Assembly (NCBI GenBank): GCA_016200135.1 | Contig: JACQFI010000129.1 | Location: forward strand, 20,468-84,467 | Direction: 5' to 3' | From: Planctomycetota bacterium | GTDB taxonomy: Bacteria > Planctomycetota > SZUA-567 > H5-PLA8 | Length of the DNA: 64,000 nucleotides | Shown: positions 60,567 through 64,000 of the stretch, piece by piece | How positions within the stretch are numbered: the first letter of the stretch is position 1 | How the letters are laid out: each line of letters starts with the position of its first letter | Notes under the pieces: model-generated | What the model was told of the DNA's origin: nothing | Database searches by the model: none | What the model saw: the letters and a program-made list of their open reading frames with translations, nothing else | Made by a program: the position numbers and the translations under genes

Positions 60567-60740
60567 ACGTACAGGCATGTCAGCACACGCCAAGATACGC
60601 GCGTTTCGCGCCACTTCAAGAGTAAGCGAGGACGTTGAGCAGCGGCGGGACGACTCCGCGACGGCGGAGCCTTAAATCCGAGCTATGAATCGTTGTATCG
60701 GCGTCGCGCCGATGTGCCCCGCAGAACCTCGAACGGCGGC

Positions 60741-62981
60741 TCACTTGGCTGGGGCGGGCTCCAGCTTCGCAAAATAGCCTGCCAGGAAAAGGATCGGCGC
60801 GTTGTAGTAGATCGCAGGTTCAGTGAGCGTCCAGTTGTTCGGATCCGACTTGTAGCTCTTGGCCGGCCACGCGGAGATGCCACGCGACTCCCACTGGTTG
60901 ACGCCGCCGCCCACGACGCCCGGTGGAAGCGGCTGGAAGGCCGGCGCCGAGCCGCCGTAGATCGAGTGATAGATCTGAGTCGAACGCGCGCCGTATCCGG
61001 AGACGAGGCACAGCGCGAGCGCGTTGCGGCCGAGCATGTAGTGCAGGTTGTCCTCGCCCATGCGGACGTACTCCGCGCGCGGCGCGTAGCGGTTGGCCAT
61101 CAGGGCGTAGTAGCCCATCTTGCAGATGTTCTGGCTGGAACTCCAGCAGTAATGGTCGGTGTTCCAGAGCGGAACGTTGTAGCCGTCCTTCAGGCCGGAC
61201 TCCACGGCGCGGTCGGCGGCGCACTTCAGCAGCGCGCGCGCCTGGTCGCGCAGGCCCTCGCCTTCGCGTTGCGAGCACGCCAGCGTGGCCACCGAACAGT
61301 CGTAGCTCGCCCACATGAACTGCTCGGACTTCTGTTGGTCATCCTTGAGCGGCCCGACGATCTTCTCGAAGGATTCCTTCGCGAGCTTCAGGTACGCGGC
61401 GTCGCCGGTCGCATCGTAAAGCGGGGCCGCGACGGTGAGCAACAGCTTGACGTCGGCCTTGTCGGCCTCCAGGCGCTTCAAGGCCAGGTCCGCGGCGGCG
61501 AGGTATTTCTTTGCCACGTCCTTGCGGCTCGGAATGGCGTCGAAGGTCCGCGCGCAGCGCGCCCAGCACGCGGCCGAAATCGCCGTGGCGTCGTTCGTCG
61601 GCGGGAGCAGGCGGCGTTCTTCCTGAATGCGCGCGGCCTGCTGGCCGCCGGGCGCGGCGCTTTGGTGAATGCGGTCGTACACCGCGCCCGCATGCGCGCC
61701 CTCGGCGATCTGCATTTTAAGCAGCCAATCCAGCTCCCACTGGACCTCGTCGAGCAGGTCCGGGACGCCGTTGCCGGACTCAGGCAAATTAAGTTTGCCG
61801 TCTGTGAGCGCGGCGCCACGGATGTCGTACAGGTCGAGCATCATGAAGACAGGGAAGCGGATCCACGGCGGGTACTTGTTGCAGTCCCCCGCGTCGTGCC
61901 AGCCACCGCTCACGTCGCGCGTCTCTTTCCCGTCGCGCGTGAGCGCCTTCGTGTCACCGACGTGGCAAGCCTCGCGCTTCCACGGCGCACCGGCGTGCTT
62001 TTCATCCAGCTCGCAGCCGCAGCGCTGGAAATAATAAAAGCGCGCCAAGTCCACGAAGAGTTTATCGTAAAGGTCGTCGCGAACCTCGAAGCTCTCCGGA
62101 GAGAGGCCCTCGGCCTCGAAGCGGTACTTACCCGGCGCTTTGACCGCGCTGAAGTCGCAGTCCCAGACGCTGTCGCCGGAGGCCTTGTCGTGATCCGCAA
62201 CTTTCGCGGCGCTGCCTTCGAGGACCGTCTTTCTCGATGTGGCGTCCACGATCTTGAACGCCTTGATCTCGCGCGTGACCTTCGCGATCTTGCGCATCTC
62301 GGGGCGGTAGCCGAGTTCATCGAGCTTGATGGGCGGCGCGGGGCTCTCGGGCGAACGCGTGGCGAAGCGGACGTCCTTAAGGAAAAAAGTGAGCGGCACC
62401 GGATCGCCCTCGTTGGCGACCATCACCTTGATGCAGTCGGCGAGGTCGAGGTTCTTTTCGGCCGCCTTAAGGTCCGCGATGGGGATGCGGACCTTCTGCC
62501 ACTCTTTGGTGACCGTGGCGTACTTCGTGATGGAGACCGTTCCCGTGTAATCCATGTCGGGTTTGTCCGGGCCGTCGGTGTCCGAATCCGCGACGCCGAT
62601 CTTGAACGCCTCGCCGCCGCTCGCGCCGCGGACCTCGAATTCCAGCACCCCCTTCGGGCCATAGTCATCGAGGTACCAGCGCACCCAGCCGCCGCGCGCG
62701 AGACCTACGCCCCAGTAGCCGCCGGTGCCGGTGATCTCGATTTTTAGCCCGCCGTCTTCGATCGGAATTTTCCCGCTCACGGACGTGGCTTTGCAGCCGC
62801 CGCCCCCGAAGACGTAGCTGTCGCCAAAGCTCTTTCCTTTAAGGCCCATGGCAATGGGTGTGACGCGCTCGGGCGCGTCGGGTTCCTCGGCCTGCGCTAA
62901 AGCAGCTAAGGCCGCTAACGCAAATAAAGCGGGAAGGAAGTTACGGAAAATTTCCGGCGTGGCCGTAGACGCGTTGTTCAT
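60741..62981 (-). CDS. secreted GH9 glycoside hydrolase with N-terminal binding domain
   Basis: A 746-residue enzyme. The signal peptide (FRNFLPALFALAALAALAQA) is followed by a galactose-binding/CBM11-like domain (about 40-215: GYWGVGLARGGWVRWYLDDY, TYAT-like KEWQKVRIPIADLK). A short Ig-like GH9 domain precedes the catalytic (alpha/alpha)6 barrel. Catalytic aspartates are in GGWHDAGDCNKYPPW (about 355-370), and the acid is in LTEPAIYYNAPILFLAGYF near the C-terminus. It probably acts on beta-1,4-glucan or a similar glycan. ATG 62981 is preferred (GGAG ten bases upstream). Confidence 0.92.
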   Translation of the reverse strand: MNNASTATPEIFRNFLPALFALAALAALAQAEEPDAPERVTPIAMGLKGKSFGDSYVFGGGGCKATSVSGKIPIEDGGLKIEITGTGGYWGVGLARGGWVRWYLDDYGPKGVLEFEVRGASGGEAFKIGVADSDTDGPDKPDMDYTGTVSITKYATVTKEWQKVRIPIADLKAAEKNLDLADCIKVMVANEGDPVPLTFFLKDVRFATRSPESPAPPIKLDELGYRPEMRKIAKVTREIKAFKIVDATSRKTVLEGSAAKVADHDKASGDSVWDCDFSAVKAPGKYRFEAEGLSPESFEVRDDLYDKLFVDLARFYYFQRCGCELDEKHAGAPWKREACHVGDTKALTRDGKETRDVSGGWHDAGDCNKYPPWIRFPVFMMLDLYDIRGAALTDGKLNLPESGNGVPDLLDEVQWELDWLLKMQIAEGAHAGAVYDRIHQSAAPGGQQAARIQEERRLLPPTNDATAISAACWARCARTFDAIPSRKDVAKKYLAAADLALKRLEADKADVKLLLTVAAPLYDATGDAAYLKLAKESFEKIVGPLKDDQQKSEQFMWASYDCSVATLACSQREGEGLRDQARALLKCAADRAVESGLKDGYNVPLWNTDHYCWSSSQNICKMGYYALMANRYAPRAEYVRMGEDNLHYMLGRNALALCLVSGYGARSTQIYHSIYGGSAPAFQPLPPGVVGGGVNQWESRGISAWPAKSYKSDPNNWTLTEPAIYYNAPILFLAGYFAKLEPAPAK

Positions 62982-63281
62982 GTTTGGTGAGCTCCTCATA
63001 TTCGGATACTCCGAGCGGCCGCCAAGCTTCCAACATTTTCAGTTTTTCGTCCAACTCCGAGAGGTTGTCCGGCCACGCAGGCGCGCACGACGGATCGCAC
63101 ATTCATGGCTCCGCCGTCCCGGCGGAGACCGCAGAGGAGTCTCGCCGCTGCTTTAAAAGCCATCGGCGGGACGCCGCTGCCGCGGACTCAGCACGAGGCC
63201 CCGGCGTGGTAGCGCTGTTGCGCGCGTGCGGTTATCCTGCGCGCCAGTCTTCCAGCATGTTGAACGGGAGTGATCAGCGCG
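62982..63281. other. divergent intergenic region before glycosyltransferase
   Basis: No gene is seen. A perfect hairpin CTCCGCCG-TCC-CGGCGGAG lies at 63109-63127. GGGAG at 63266-63270 may be the ribosome site of the glycosyltransferase. Promoters for both flanking genes should be here but none is convincing. Confidence 0.4.
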
Positions 63282-64000
63282 TTGCGCATCGGCATCGACG
63301 GTCTCCACCTCTTTGGCGCTTACGGGGGCGTGCAGTGTTCCCTCGCGCGGCTGATCGACGCCATGCGAAAAGAGTTCCCCGCCGACGAGGTGACGCTCTA
63401 CGCGCCGCGGGACTTCCAGGGCCCGCCCGGCAATGGCGCGAGCGAGCCGGGCCTGACCGTGCGCAAGACGCTCTTTCCCGGCCGCTGGCGGACCGTCCGG
63501 ACGCTCTGGCGCAACTTCCGCCTGCAGCCGGCCTGTTACCGGGACAAGTGCGACCTGCTTCACGGACCGACGTATGCGCTCCCGTCGATGCTCTCGCTGC
63601 CGTCCGTGGTGACGATTCACGACCTCATCGCGCTGAGTAATCCCGAGTTCGCTACGCCGGGAAGCGCGCGCGTGCAGAAGCGGCTGCTCCCGCGCAGCGT
63701 CAAAGTCGCGCGGCGCGTGCTCGTGCCGACGGAAGCCGTGAAGCAGGAAGTCGAGAAGCAAATGGAGGTCAAACCCGAGCGCATCGACGTCGCGCCGTGG
63801 GGCGTGGGCGAGCCCTTCCGCATCATTGACGACAAGAACAAACTCGACGCGGCCCGCGAACGCTGGCGGCTGCCCAAGCGCTTCGTGCTCTACGTCGGAA
63901 CACTCGAGCCCAAGAAGAACCTCGAGGGGCTCTTCATGAGTTTCTTTGCGGCGAAGTTGAACAGGAAGCTGCCCCATGCGCTGGTGCTGGCGGGCCAGAT
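63282..64000 (+). CDS. GT4-family glycosyltransferase, cut by window end
   Basis: At least 239 residues of a GT-B (GT4) transferase, open to the right end of the window. The start TTG (LRIGIDGLHLFGAYGGVQCS) or a GTG at 63270 is likely. The N-terminal Rossmann domain has CDLLHGPTYALPSMLSLPSVV and VTIHDLIALSNPEF. A second-domain start is seen in VLYVGTLEPKKNLEGLF, a nucleotide-sugar transferase motif. The catalytic GT4 glutamate region lies beyond the window. It probably adds sugars to a cell-surface polymer. Confidence 0.85.
   Translation, partial: MRIGIDGLHLFGAYGGVQCSLARLIDAMRKEFPADEVTLYAPRDFQGPPGNGASEPGLTVRKTLFPGRWRTVRTLWRNFRLQPACYRDKCDLLHGPTYALPSMLSLPSVVTIHDLIALSNPEFATPGSARVQKRLLPRSVKVARRVLVPTEAVKQEVEKQMEVKPERIDVAPWGVGEPFRIIDDKNKLDAARERWRLPKRFVLYVGTLEPKKNLEGLFMSFFAAKLNRKLPHALVLAGQ

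Noticed and set aside
60693..62747. 684-codon open frame opposite the GH9 gene
   Set aside because: The GH9 frame has a signal peptide and catalytic motifs; this one has none.

Overview
The window is a GC-rich, densely coded bacterial chromosome segment. It starts inside a mobile element and ends inside a glycosyltransferase gene. The gene mix suggests the Planctomycetota/PVC group or a close relative: FHA-linked Ser/Thr kinase, PQQ-type propellers beginning with a GWRGDG motif, a DUF4337 protein, secreted sulfatase, GH9, GH18 and beta-helix enzymes, short HEAT-like segments (LGADDFETREKSTEAL) and an archaeal-type ApgM. This placement is inference from gene content only.

Layout. 1-3.2 kb: right end of an integrated element (DUF932-like protein, small basic protein, AlpA-like protein, tyrosine integrase) abutting the 3' end of a tRNA-Arg(TCT) gene. 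3.5-9.7 kb: LysM L,D-transpeptidase, an ABC ATPase gene broken by one stop codon at the Walker B glutamate, and glmS, a DUF4870 gene and glmM on the minus strand. 9.8-20.4 kb: a type IV pilus operon read right to left (pilT, stand-alone MshEN protein, pilB, pilC, pilS, pilR, secreted protein) behind a good promoter. The PilS-like kinase carries a complete seven-blade WD40 propeller between its first two membrane helices.

20.5-33.7 kb: purN, a PAS hybrid kinase, a membrane protein with its own promoter and terminator, and ileS of the eukaryote-like class behind a leader with a 23-codon ORF and an intrinsic terminator. Then come DUF4337, an AHSA1-like protein, a purine nucleoside phosphorylase, a TPR-like membrane protein and an epimerase. 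33.8-41.2 kb: an alpha/beta hydrolase, a toroid-fold lipoprotein, a small zincin, a GntR/LacI-chimera regulator with its own operator, a GH18-like enzyme, a DUF167 protein and a PQQ-propeller protein. 41.2-46.1 kb: FHA-kinase, proC, yggS, hisE and apgM, with a 12-copy heptamer repeat running into the end of hisE.

46.2-64 kb: two secreted proteins with HEAT-like segments, a GntR-sulfatase-creatininase operon, a beta-helix protein, a group II decarboxylase, a metallophosphoesterase, a KimA-like APC transporter downstream of a clear c-di-AMP (ydaO) riboswitch, a second PQQ-propeller paralogue, tRNA-Arg(CCG), a GH9 glucanase and a partial GT4 glycosyltransferase. The most notable items are the WD40-PilS fusion, the c-di-AMP/potassium-transporter unit, the in-frame stop replacing the ABC catalytic glutamate, and the two propeller proteins that share a helical insertion.
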